Origin: Scytonema sp. UIC 10036
GTDB taxonomy: Bacteria; Cyanobacteriota; Cyanobacteriia; Cyanobacteriales; Nostocaceae
DNA length: 64,000 nucleotides
Reading direction: 5' to 3'
NCBI RefSeq assembly: GCF_009725235.1
Contig: NZ_WJFC01000056.1
Span: 1 to 64,000, forward strand
This document shows positions 49,265 through 58,556 of the stretch, piece after piece. Under the pieces are notes generated by a model that was not told where the DNA came from, ran no database searches, and saw nothing but the letters and a program-made list of their open reading frames with translations. Numbering within the stretch: the stretch's first letter is position 1; every line of letters starts with the position of its first letter. The position numbers and the translations under genes are program-made.

Positions 49265-50680
49265 ATGGGCTGGATACCTCAAATTAAAAGAAATTCCATT
49301 CACACTAAACTATTGGCAACATACCTGTTGCTAACGTCTTTAGCGACATCCTTGATGGGAGGATATATTCTCTGGTCTTTCCATGCTTACTTTAATAAAG
49401 CAAGGCAGACGGATTTGGAAAACTGGAGTACTGCTATCGGTGAAAGTGTTGCTGATGCATTGGAAAAAAATGACTTTAAGCGAACCGAGGTTATTGTTCA
49501 ACGTTTTGGTGCAGCTGAAAGCATAACTATACGAGTTTTAGATAATAAAGGTAACCTCCTTGCCTCATCTAGCCCGCAACAAGATCGACAAATACCAAAT
49601 TGGTTGGAAATCCCTGGGATGAGAGAAGCCTTACAAGGTGAAGCACAGCAAGGTTTTGCAAAAGGGATTTTAACTAACGATGATAGATTGTTCATTGCCC
49701 GACCGATTACGCGTGAAGGTCAAATTTTAGGCGCATTGAGGATGTCGGTCACTTTACAACAGTTTCAAAGGCAATTTGCCACAATTGTTGGCACAGTCGT
49801 GGGGACTCTCATTTTTACACTGCTCCTTTGTACTATCATTAGTGAGGCGTTAGCGCGTAGCTTGTCCCGTCCTATTGAAACAATGAGAAATTTTGCAATT
49901 CAATTGGGGAGCGGGCATTTTGGTGGTAAACTTCAAATCCGTCAGAGTAACGAGTTAGATCAACTCGCACTGGAACTTAACCGCATGAGCGAACGTTTAG
50001 CTTCTCTCGATCAAGAACGTAGAGTGTTTTTAGCAAACGTATCTCACGAGCTCCGTACCCCAATTAGCAATGTCTTGGTCACTGTTGAAGCCCTTCGATC
50101 TGGTGCTGCTTCAGATCCTCAGGTCAGCGATCGCTTCTTTCAAAATGTAGAAGACGAAATTAAACGATTATCACGATTAATTGATGACTTACTAAATTTG
50201 GGACGATTGGAAGCAGGGGTGACAGTCTTAGAACAGCAAACAGTACATTTGCATCACTTGATTGACCGTGCTGTGAGAGCGATGGAATCCCGAATGAAAA
50301 ATTCGCAAATTTCAGCACAGGTTAATGTCACAGATATGCAAATACAGGGTGATTCGGAGCGTCTGTTGCAAGCTATTCTAAATATATTAGATAATGCCAT
50401 CAAGCACTCATCCCCGAATTCTCAAATTTCTATCGCTGGGTACAAAGAAGGTAAGCAAGCAGTTGTAACGATTCGCGATCGCGGGCAGGGGATTAAAGAC
50501 ACTGACCTCCCACATATTTTTGAGCAGTTTTACACTGCCGATCGCTCGCGTAAAGGAAAGGGAGTGGGATTGGGTTTAGCGATCGCCAAGCGGATCATAG
50601 AAGCCCACGGCGGTAGCATTACAGCGAGTAGTAAATTTGGCGAGGGAGCCAGCTTTAATATTTATTTGCCTTTCTCGTAA
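49265..50680 (+). CDS. Membrane-bound sensor histidine kinase
   Basis: The 471-residue protein has a membrane segment at 17-38, a periplasmic or extracytoplasmic loop to about 170, a second segment TIVGTVVGTLIFTLLLCTII and a HAMP linker to about 250. The dimerisation domain has the phospho-acceptor His261 in NVSHELRTPISN. The ATPase part has DNAIKHSS, RDRGQGI and GVGLGLAIAKRI. It probably phosphorylates the receiver encoded just upstream. The signal sensed is unknown. Confidence 0.93.
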   Translation: MGWIPQIKRNSIHTKLLATYLLLTSLATSLMGGYILWSFHAYFNKARQTDLENWSTAIGESVADALEKNDFKRTEVIVQRFGAAESITIRVLDNKGNLLASSSPQQDRQIPNWLEIPGMREALQGEAQQGFAKGILTNDDRLFIARPITREGQILGALRMSVTLQQFQRQFATIVGTVVGTLIFTLLLCTIISEALARSLSRPIETMRNFAIQLGSGHFGGKLQIRQSNELDQLALELNRMSERLASLDQERRVFLANVSHELRTPISNVLVTVEALRSGAASDPQVSDRFFQNVEDEIKRLSRLIDDLLNLGRLEAGVTVLEQQTVHLHHLIDRAVRAMESRMKNSQISAQVNVTDMQIQGDSERLLQAILNILDNAIKHSSPNSQISIAGYKEGKQAVVTIRDRGQGIKDTDLPHIFEQFYTADRSRKGKGVGLGLAIAKRIIEAHGGSITASSKFGEGASFNIYLPFS

Positions 50681-50799
50681 GTCAGTCGGCACAATTAAAA
50701 TACCACTTGAGAGGCTTTTTTGAAATCAAAGACATAGCTAAGTTTAAAAGCATAAGATTCAGCAGGATTGCTGGAATAGCAAAATCTGGAGGCAGAATT

Positions 50800-51921
50800 G
50801 TGCGTTTCGGGCAATGGATAGGGTTGTTTGCTCTTGTCGTATCTCTTTACATTCTATGGCAAATCCGGCAAGTTGTTTTAGTCGTCTTTGCATCTATTGT
50901 TTTAGCTACAGTTTTAAACCAATTTGTACTATTTTTACAAAAATTCCGGATTAAAAGAGGTCTAGCGATCGCGATATCATTCAGTCTTTTACTGATTATT
51001 ATAGCAAGTTTTTTAGCATTGATTGCACCACAAATTGTTGACCAACTGCAACAATTTACGGACTTTGCACCTAATGCCTTAGAAAGAATGCGGACGTGGA
51101 ATAACTGGTTGCAGAACGCTATTCCAGACCAATTATTAGAAAATATTCGCGGTCTTAGAACTCTGACTCAAGGTTTACAATCTTGGTTAAATCAGCTAGT
51201 TAACAACTTTTTTGCCCTATTAAGTAGGTCGCTAAATATAGTTTTAACTTTACTGCTGTTTTTAGTATTAACCATTATGCTATTAACAGACCCTGCGCCA
51301 TACCGACAGGGCTTTATCCTGCTGTTTCCTGCATTTTATCGACCTCGGGTGAGTGAAATTCTTTCTGAATGTGAAACATCTTTAGTCGGTTGGATAAAAG
51401 GTACACTCCTGACGATGTGCCTAATTGCTTGCTTGAGCTATGTTGGTTTGCTAATTTTAGGCGTGCGCCTCCCTTTAGTCAATGCACTTTTGGCAGGATT
51501 ACTAGAGTTTATTCCAAATGTTGGTCCAACCTTGAGTTTGATTCCACCTTTACTGCTAGCACTGCTTGATGCACCTTGGAAAGCTGCTGCGGTGGTAGCA
51601 CTCTACTTTGGAATTCAGCAGGTTGAAAGCTTGATAATTGTACCTTTGGTTATGAAGTCTCAGGTTTCTCTACTACCCGCAGTCACCATATTATCTGTAG
51701 TGATTTTCGCCCAGTTTTTTGGATTTTTAGGGTTATTTCTTGCCATACCTCTAGTCATTGTCTTCCAAATTTGTATCAAAGAAATTTTGGTTAAGGATAT
51801 ACTCAACAATTGGCAAGGAAACACGATAAGTAAACGCCAACTAAAAAATGAAGACAATGGTAGCGCCAACAGAACTCTTGAAGGTAGTACTGTTGGCGCA
51901 AGATCGGATACCAAGGAGTGA
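50800..51921 (+). CDS. AI-2E family transporter (PerM/UPF0118 type)
   Basis: The GTG at 50800 is favoured: GGAGG lies 8 bp upstream, and the protein then begins MRFGQWIGLFALVVSLYILW, as in the family. About eight membrane segments follow, with LLEFIPNVGPTLSLIPPLLL typical of the AI-2E transporter family. A TTG at 50707 is the alternative start. Substrates of cyanobacterial members are mostly unknown. The gene follows the kinase on the same strand. Confidence 0.85.
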   Translation: MRFGQWIGLFALVVSLYILWQIRQVVLVVFASIVLATVLNQFVLFLQKFRIKRGLAIAISFSLLLIIIASFLALIAPQIVDQLQQFTDFAPNALERMRTWNNWLQNAIPDQLLENIRGLRTLTQGLQSWLNQLVNNFFALLSRSLNIVLTLLLFLVLTIMLLTDPAPYRQGFILLFPAFYRPRVSEILSECETSLVGWIKGTLLTMCLIACLSYVGLLILGVRLPLVNALLAGLLEFIPNVGPTLSLIPPLLLALLDAPWKAAAVVALYFGIQQVESLIIVPLVMKSQVSLLPAVTILSVVIFAQFFGFLGLFLAIPLVIVFQICIKEILVKDILNNWQGNTISKRQLKNEDNGSANRTLEGSTVGARSDTKE

Positions 51922-51936
51922 GGATGTTTGTCAAGT

Positions 51937-53166
51937 CTAACTACCTTGAGGCGTGGGAAGTGCTCCCGGTTGCACTGAGACTTGCAAACCTCTACCATTG
52001 CGTTGCAGTTCTATTTGCATGGTGCTACCAACGCCTGTTTTCTCCACTATCTCCTGTAATGCGTCAGTTGTAGTCACAGGTTGATTGTTAATTTCTTGAA
52101 TCACATCCCCAGCACGCAACCCCGCCCTATCGGCTGGAGAACCAGGAACAACGCGAACAATGAGAATACCTCGGTCTGCTTGCACTGGAAGATTCGCATT
52201 GGGGCTATTGTTAATTCGTTGCTTGAGTTCAGGTGTAATCTGTACCATCTGAATACCCAAATAAGGGTGTTCAACTCTGCCTTTAGTAATTAATTCCTGA
52301 GCTATGCGTTGCGCTGTGTCAATGGGAATAGCAAAGCCTATTCCTTGAGCACCGCTAATAATAGCCGTGTTCACGCCAATGACCTGACCGCGAGCATTGA
52401 GCAGGGGTCCACCTGAGTTTCCAGGATTAATTGCTGCATCCGTTTGAATATATCCAATGCGTCTGTCAGAAGCACCGATATCGCTTGCAGAACGGTCCGT
52501 TGCGCTAACCACACCCACTGTAACGGTTTCTTGCAAACCTAAAGGATTGCCAATTGCGATCGCCCACTGTCCTGGTTGCACTTGTTGAGAATTTCCCAAT
52601 TCTACAACAGGTAAATTATTGGTGGGAACTTGAACCACTGCAATATCCGTCAGGTTGTCTTGTCCCAACACTTTACCTTGCACGGTGCGACCGTCAGAAA
52701 AGGATACTGTTACTGTATCTGCATCATTGACAACGTGAGCATTGGTAAGAATTTGACCGTTAGAATTAATCACAAAACCAGAGCCAACACCGCGAACAAC
52801 TCTATCTCGTGGCTGTGTCGGTATTCTGTCACCAAAAAATCTTTGAAAGAAAGGGTCATTTAATGCTTCTGGTACTTGGCTTGTGACAGTTCTCTCGGTG
52901 TTGATTTGCACGACTGCGGGTTCTACCTTATTGACAACTGCAACAACAAAATTGGTATCCTCGGCTGTTGGTACGAGCGAACGATTATTGGAATTTCCTG
53001 TTTCTTGAACTGCTTGAGCAGATTCTTGCAAAGGTTGAATTCTTTGAGATGTGACTGTTGAGCAACCACTCAAAAATGCTATTCCTACTCCTACAAATGG
53101 TAATAATAAGTATTTGGCTAATTTTTTAGCCAAGAACCGCTCGGTATTTAGATTTATTCTTTCCAT
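51937..53166 (-). CDS. HtrA/Deg-type serine protease
   Basis: The 409-residue protein has an N-terminal lipobox-like segment (VGIAFLSGCST, Cys35), so it may be a lipoprotein. The trypsin-like domain has His144 in LTNAHVV, Asp174 in NLTDIAV and Ser251 in NPGNSGGPLL. One PDZ domain follows (about 310-400: VVPGSPADRAGLRAGDVIQE). It belongs to the cyanobacterial HhoA/HhoB/HtrA group, which degrades or refolds damaged periplasmic and lumenal proteins. Confidence 0.93.
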   Translation of the reverse strand: MERINLNTERFLAKKLAKYLLLPFVGVGIAFLSGCSTVTSQRIQPLQESAQAVQETGNSNNRSLVPTAEDTNFVVAVVNKVEPAVVQINTERTVTSQVPEALNDPFFQRFFGDRIPTQPRDRVVRGVGSGFVINSNGQILTNAHVVNDADTVTVSFSDGRTVQGKVLGQDNLTDIAVVQVPTNNLPVVELGNSQQVQPGQWAIAIGNPLGLQETVTVGVVSATDRSASDIGASDRRIGYIQTDAAINPGNSGGPLLNARGQVIGVNTAIISGAQGIGFAIPIDTAQRIAQELITKGRVEHPYLGIQMVQITPELKQRINNSPNANLPVQADRGILIVRVVPGSPADRAGLRAGDVIQEINNQPVTTTDALQEIVEKTGVGSTMQIELQRNGRGLQVSVQPGALPTPQGS

Positions 53167-53698
53167 ATGACTTATCTATTTTAGATAACTGTAAATTGAT
53201 AGGACAATCCTTAGATAAATTATTATATTTTCTTGACTTATTGACATCTGTCATAAGAAAGCTTTTGATTCTTACTCCCTTTCCGCTCTAAAATTCCACT
53301 CCTGCATATAGGTAGGGCTATGCCATACATACAATGTTGTGCGGCATAGCCCTACCTACGGTCATAGGTAATAGAGCTGCCGTTCGGGAGTCAACTATAC
53401 ATATATTAGTTAAGTAAAATATTTTACACATAGCTTTCGGACTGCGCGTAGCCCCCCTCAACTTTTAACCCATAAAAATGTTTAACCGTCATAAAGAGTC
53501 ATAAAGAGTCATAAATAGTCTTTCATTTATTCAAATGGCTGAAAGTTTTACGTAAAAGGCCAAGCAAGATTGATTAATACAAACAGAGACAAACGCAATA
53601 ACGTACTTCCTAAAAGAATATCAAAACTGCGATCGCTAATATATTTTAGCAATTTAGCCACAAAAAACGGCAATCATTTTACTTTAAGGAGATAATAC
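53167..53698. other. Divergent region between HtrA and MFS genes
   Basis: Besides the palindrome at 53309, three near-perfect 10-bp tandem units GTCATAAAGA lie at 53488-53517. AAGGAG precedes the MFS start. No gene was recognised. Confidence 0.5.
53309..53358. repeat. 16-bp palindrome (TAGGTAGGGCTATGCC family)
   Basis: TAGGTAGGGCTATGCC and its complement flank an 18-nt loop. Part of the same sequence occurs at 33073-33088. It is a dispersed cyanobacterial palindrome. Confidence 0.75.
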
Positions 53699-54949
53699 AT
53701 GGCTTCTTCAACTAAAGTACTTAAAAATCAAAAAGATTACCATCTAGAGATTAATACCAATCTTATTTTGATAGTTTGTATATCACTTACAGGAATTGTT
53801 GGCGTAATTGGTATTAATCCTGCCATGCCAGATATAGCGAAAGCCCTCAACATCCCCAACGAACAAGTTGGACTGATAGTTACTAGTTTTTTGATACCGT
53901 CTACAATTGGAAGTTTAATGTTTGGGGCGCTAGCAGACCGTTTTGGCAGGAAACAAATCCTCGTTCCGTCACTGTTAGTATTTGGACTGGGTGGAATTCT
54001 CTGCGCTTTGACGAATAATTTTCGCAGTTTACTTGAGTGGCGGTTCCTAGCAGGTATCGGTGCTGCCAGTTTAGAACCATTGGAACTCACGCTGCTTAGC
54101 GATTTATATAGCGGTCCAAGGCTTACGAGTGCAATGGGGTTTAACGCTGCAATGATTGGTATTACTGCCACAATTTGTCCTATCATTGGAGGGGCATTAG
54201 GAGGTTTAAATTGGCGATATCCATTTTTACTATCGCTCATAGCCTTTCCAATGGCATTATTGGTTGTTACAAAGCTGAAGTTACCAAAACTACCAAGCAA
54301 GCAACACAATACCCAGAATATTCCTTTTAACGTCTATCTCAAAAATATCTGGATCAACGTTAAAAATCCTCAAGTGTTTGGGCTACTGTTTGCACTGTTT
54401 TGTATGTTTATTATTGAGTTGGGAACCTTTTATACCTATGTCCCCATCCTAGCAGGCACGACTCTGAAAGCTTCTGTGGCAGAAATTGGTATTATCCTTT
54501 GTTGTGAATCCATCGCTTTTTCCTTAGCAGCTTCACAGTTAGGATTATTAGCACGCCATTTCTCAGAAAAAAGCTTAATCGTTGTAGGTTTTCTTATCTT
54601 TGTAGTATCATTACTGATTGTTCCTGCAATTCATAACTCTTGGTTATTGATCCTTCCCTGCGTTTTATTTGGTGCGTCACAAGCACTGGCTTTCCCAACA
54701 ATGCAAGCAATGTTGGCTGGAGTTGCTCCAGAAGGTTACCGTGCTGGATTTATGGCGCTCAACGTCACAGTTCAATCACTGGGAAGAGCACTTGGTCCGT
54801 TGTTTGCAGGTTTTGCTTATAGTGTTTGGGGAATGGGAGGAGTTTTCTATTCCAGTGCTGCTCTTAGCATCATCGCAATTGTTGTATTTGCTCTCATGAC
54901 GACCTCCAAAAAGTTAAAACGCCTGACTAGTCATAATCCAGCACATTAA
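53699..54949 (+). CDS. MFS transporter
   Basis: The 416-residue protein has twelve predicted membrane segments. The family motif GALADRFGRKQILVP lies between segments 2 and 3. LAFPTMQAMLAGVAPEGYRA resembles a drug/H+ antiporter-type block. The start at 53699 follows AAGGAG with 9-bp spacing. Substrate unknown; multidrug or metabolite export is likely for this branch. Confidence 0.9.
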   Translation: MASSTKVLKNQKDYHLEINTNLILIVCISLTGIVGVIGINPAMPDIAKALNIPNEQVGLIVTSFLIPSTIGSLMFGALADRFGRKQILVPSLLVFGLGGILCALTNNFRSLLEWRFLAGIGAASLEPLELTLLSDLYSGPRLTSAMGFNAAMIGITATICPIIGGALGGLNWRYPFLLSLIAFPMALLVVTKLKLPKLPSKQHNTQNIPFNVYLKNIWINVKNPQVFGLLFALFCMFIIELGTFYTYVPILAGTTLKASVAEIGIILCCESIAFSLAASQLGLLARHFSEKSLIVVGFLIFVVSLLIVPAIHNSWLLILPCVLFGASQALAFPTMQAMLAGVAPEGYRAGFMALNVTVQSLGRALGPLFAGFAYSVWGMGGVFYSSAALSIIAIVVFALMTTSKKLKRLTSHNPAH

Positions 54950-55019
54950 TTTTGAGGCGGTTTACGTCAAAACCCTGACTTCTCAAGATGCTGTTAGCAA
55001 ATAATGGATCCTACCTTCC

Positions 55020-55062
55020 GCACCTCGTTCCCAGCCTGAGGCTGGGAATGCCTTTTTAGGGG
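55020..55062. repeat. Dispersed palindromic repeat
   Basis: CCTCGTTCCCAGCCTGAGGC followed by TGGGAATGCC is a short member of the family at 16740, 19788 and 35958. Confidence 0.7.
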
Positions 55063-55085
55063 GATCTGCCTCAGGTAACCAAGTA

Positions 55086-56317
55086 CTACTGGCAAGTATT
55101 CTTTGTCCGACTCTTCCAAATCCAACCCGGTTCGGGGGCGCTGAGTTCGATCCAACCACCTTCTTCTCTTCCAGTGGCTGTCACTCTAGTACCTGCTTTA
55201 ATAACCTTTCCTGTTCTTCTGCGCCCGGAAACAGAGCGTACATTTGATGCGCGAGTGACAATAAAACAGTTATTGAGTTGATTCTGTTGGGAAATGTTGT
55301 CGGGTGTACTTTTTTGTGTATTTGTACCGTCTGCCCTTTGTGTTTCTTGAATTGTTTTCTCTTGTGTAGTTGAAGAAGGTTTCTGTTGAGGAGGATTTGC
55401 AGAAATTACACTCAGCGCAACTAAAGCAATAACACTGGTTCCGCAAACAATGAGTTGCATTTGGCGAGGGGATTTAATTGGAAAACCTTTGGGAGACGCA
55501 GAAGTGTTGGATGCAGTTGGTTGATTGCTGTGAGGAATGAGCACTGTACTTTGTGCATCTGGCACTTGAGAATTAAGAGTGGTTGGTAGCTGTGTGGCAT
55601 CCGGAGTTTTTGTATTTTCTGTTGGAGCATAGCAAGGTTTTGCCAATTCTTGTAGCGATCGCACCATCTTAGTTGCAGAGGCATAACCTTCTCGTAGATA
55701 GTTCCGCAGTAAATATTTCACAGCAACAGCCACAGCTGTGCGGGTGCTGGGAGTGGCGATCGCAGTGAGTGCTTCCAAAGCCTCAGTTGCAGATTCATAA
55801 CGATACTTAAGGAATACATTTGGATTTGCTTAACAGCACCAAAATCAACTAGCACCAGTCTGTTATCGGAATGGCGACGTATGATATTTTGAGGTTTTAT
55901 GTCGCGATGGATAACTTCGTTATCGTGAAGAAATTCTAGAATTGGCAGAACTTCTTGCAGCAAATGAATGGTTTGACTTTCATCCCAACGTTGTCCCAAT
56001 GGCAATTCTGTTGCCAGTTGGTGTCCCTCAATATACTCCTGTACGAGAAAAAATTCTTGCTGTTCCTCAAAGTAAGCTAAGAGTCGCGGAATTTGGTCAT
56101 GGTTGCCTAATTTTTCCAAGGTTTCCGCTTCTCTACGAAACAAGCGTCTTGCAACTTGTAAAAACTCTAAGTCATCAGTAGCAGGTTTGAGATGTTTAAC
56201 AACGCATACAGGATTTCCAGGACGCCGAGTATCTTGTGCTATGTACGTGTGACCAAATCCACCCATACCTAATAGCTCAACTACCAGGTAACGCTGGTCT
56301 AGTAATCTGCCAATCAT
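55086..56317 (-). pseudogene. Ser/Thr protein kinase with deletion in the kinase domain
   Basis: The N-terminal lobe is intact (VELLGMGGFGHTYIAQDT, VCVVKHLK, then HRDIKPQNIIRR and LVDFGAVKQIQ). The frame then ends about 35 codons later in unrelated residues. In another frame the usual region after the kinase domain resumes as KYRYESATEALEALTAIATP, followed by a membrane segment (MQLIVCGTSVIALVALSVIS) and a C-terminal SH3-like domain (ASNVRSVSGRRRTGKVIKAG). About 90 codons holding the activation segment and the C-lobe are missing. Two translated pieces may persist (56317-55718 and 55778-55086). Confidence 0.8.
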
Positions 56318-56335
56318 CTAAAACCTTCCGGGACT

Positions 56336-57868
56336 CTATACGGCTGTTTTTTTCAATACCATCAAAGCACGTAACCTTAACACTAGCATAGTACCCGTAG
56401 TCAAGAATACACTCAATAAAAAATTTTTGAAGTTGATACTCTTACCGTTTTCACTCACCAAAATACTTTCCAGTATCAAAGAAGGTAATAGTATTCCACT
56501 GAGAAGTAAAAACCTATACAGAAATATCTTTCTTTTAGCTAAAATGGTAAGAAGCGTCAAACAAATTCCCAAAGGAATAAAGGTGATAGCGTAGTAAAAA
56601 AGTTGCTGCTCCTTGGGTATTAAGTCCAATAAACGGAAAGAATAGAAATGACTTAATTTATCGATGTAGACTTGAAGCTTGCCTTTAGAATACGCCAGTA
56701 CTATATGATGAGGTTTGGTATCTGTAAAAACATTAGGAACTCTCATCTTTAATTCTGAACCATTTTCTCCAGTAATGGAAGTTCTAATTCGTAAGTCCAA
56801 AGCGGTTCCCTCCTGTCCCAAAGTGAAATTGCGACGAAGCGGTCCGTTGGAAACTGAGATAATGCGAGCGGGTCCGGTTTGACCTATGTCAGAACTAGCA
56901 ACAGTAGTACTTATAGTGAATTCAGAGGTTTCACGAATTCTTTGGTTTAAAGAGGTGACAGGATTTGCTGTTTCCAACCAATTACCAGGGCTTAAAAACA
57001 CTCCTTGACCTTGCTGATTTTCTGACAACTGTTCCCACCAAAGTTTTTTCTGTAGTAACTTGGGACTTTTTACAGTTTCTTCTGGCTGACAACACTTTTC
57101 AGTAAATTGGTACGAAGTAACCAGAGAGTCTCCCAGTGTCTTCAAATAATTTTCATCAGCCAATACTTTTTCTACTTCGTTTTTTGAAATAGCCCTATCG
57201 GCAATATAAATTTTAGAGATATATCCTTGCCAAGGTCTATTTCCTGTTCTCTCATTACCAAGTATTAATGGATAATTTGGATTCCAACCACTTAAATCTG
57301 TTGTTCCCAGCCAGACAATTGAGATGGCAAATGCTAGCAATATATATCCGCAAAAGAACAATGTTATTTTCTGTGTAGAACGTCCTAGTTTACTATTTTC
57401 TATGCTAGTCAAGATACTAGTAACCTGTTGAGAAGCACACAAATAAAAACAGAGCGATCCGACTAATCCACTGATACTATTATTAAGTATATCGGCAGGA
57501 GTAGGTTCTCTAGACGGTAAAAACATCTGCAAAAGTTCAACTGTCAGTGATAATCCAGCACTCCCTAATAAAACCAGTAAAGTTTTTCCTATTAATGGTA
57601 TTTTGCTTTTTTGTAAAGCACTGCTGAGACTGAATCCTAAAGGAACAAATAATAAAATGTTATTGATTTGGTCTATAAAATTGCTTGTACTTTCAAATTG
57701 ACTCGGTATCTTCCGGATTGAAAAATTATCGGGTGAAGAAAAATTGAAGGGATAAAGTGTAGCTACTAGCACCACCAATATGCTACAAAAAACCATTAAA
57801 ATATCTTTTGTAAAAATGCCTCTATCAAAAAAAGTATATTTTTGACAAAATTTTTTGCCTTGTTTCAT
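56336..57868 (-). CDS. VanZ-like membrane protein with LamG-type domain
   Basis: The 510-residue protein starts with membrane segments (ILMVFCSILVVLVATLYPF) and the VanZ-like block LFVPLGFSLSSALQK with VELLQMFLPSREPTPADILN. A lectin-like LamG/concanavalin domain occupies about 200-410 (FTISTTVASSDIGQTGPARI, HHIVLAYSKGKLQVYIDKL). Three or four more membrane segments follow. The combination may bind a surface glycan, and VanZ-like domains are linked to envelope functions. Its precise role is unknown. Confidence 0.8.
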   Translation of the reverse strand: MKQGKKFCQKYTFFDRGIFTKDILMVFCSILVVLVATLYPFNFSSPDNFSIRKIPSQFESTSNFIDQINNILLFVPLGFSLSSALQKSKIPLIGKTLLVLLGSAGLSLTVELLQMFLPSREPTPADILNNSISGLVGSLCFYLCASQQVTSILTSIENSKLGRSTQKITLFFCGYILLAFAISIVWLGTTDLSGWNPNYPLILGNERTGNRPWQGYISKIYIADRAISKNEVEKVLADENYLKTLGDSLVTSYQFTEKCCQPEETVKSPKLLQKKLWWEQLSENQQGQGVFLSPGNWLETANPVTSLNQRIRETSEFTISTTVASSDIGQTGPARIISVSNGPLRRNFTLGQEGTALDLRIRTSITGENGSELKMRVPNVFTDTKPHHIVLAYSKGKLQVYIDKLSHFYSFRLLDLIPKEQQLFYYAITFIPLGICLTLLTILAKRKIFLYRFLLLSGILLPSLILESILVSENGKSINFKNFLLSVFLTTGTMLVLRLRALMVLKKTAV

Positions 57869-58556
57869 AAGTTATCCTAATTGAATGGAGCGTGATTGAG
57901 AAATAACACCAAATGTTTACTCTTTCTTCAATTTTCTGACCTCTCATTACGGAAATCTACCGACGTATTTTTACTGTTATTTGAGAATTGTCGGTCATGT
58001 AAATGCCCAAAATAGAGCAATTGTTTCAAGAGATGCTACGGTTAACACATAAAAGTGTAGGTTAGTGAAGTACCATAATAACGTCATTCTTTCTTATGTT
58101 ATTCATTGAAGATACAGTTAAGATTAAAAAAATGTAAATAGTTGATGAGGTTCTTGCAAATAAACTGTCGGTTAAGCGAATATTGCTCTCTGGTTTTAAA
58201 AGTATAATTTTATACGTAATTATTTCTATAAGTAGGTTGGGTTGAGGAACGAAACCCAACAATCCGATTCTTTTGAACCGCAGAGTACGCAGAGAACGCA
58301 GAGAGGGAAGATGAGGAATTGCTGCCTGAATCAAAATTTGATAAGTCACCTTGATAGGGCGCTTCTATGCCCACTCTATTGACAATACTAAGATTTTACA
58401 CTTGTCGGATTGCTACGGACAGTGCCATAAAGATAAAGGTGAGGGGTGAAACCCTATCTCAGTTACCTATGAAAAAGTGATAACTGAAACTGGTAGCTTA
58501 TAAGTGACCATTAAACAATATATTAATCTCCACATCCCAGATGGATTTATAAAGTC
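57869..58556. other. Divergent region with dispersed repeats
   Basis: GTAGGTTGGGTTGAGGAACG at 58232-58262 and CGCAGAGTACGCAGAG at 58280-58300 are dispersed repeats. A minus-strand frame over them (58062-58349) is judged not a gene. AT-rich sequence at 58100-58230 may hold promoters. No RNA was recognised. Confidence 0.5.

Noticed and set aside
58062..58349. 95-codon minus-strand frame
   Set aside because: It covers two dispersed repeats and has no recognisable protein features.
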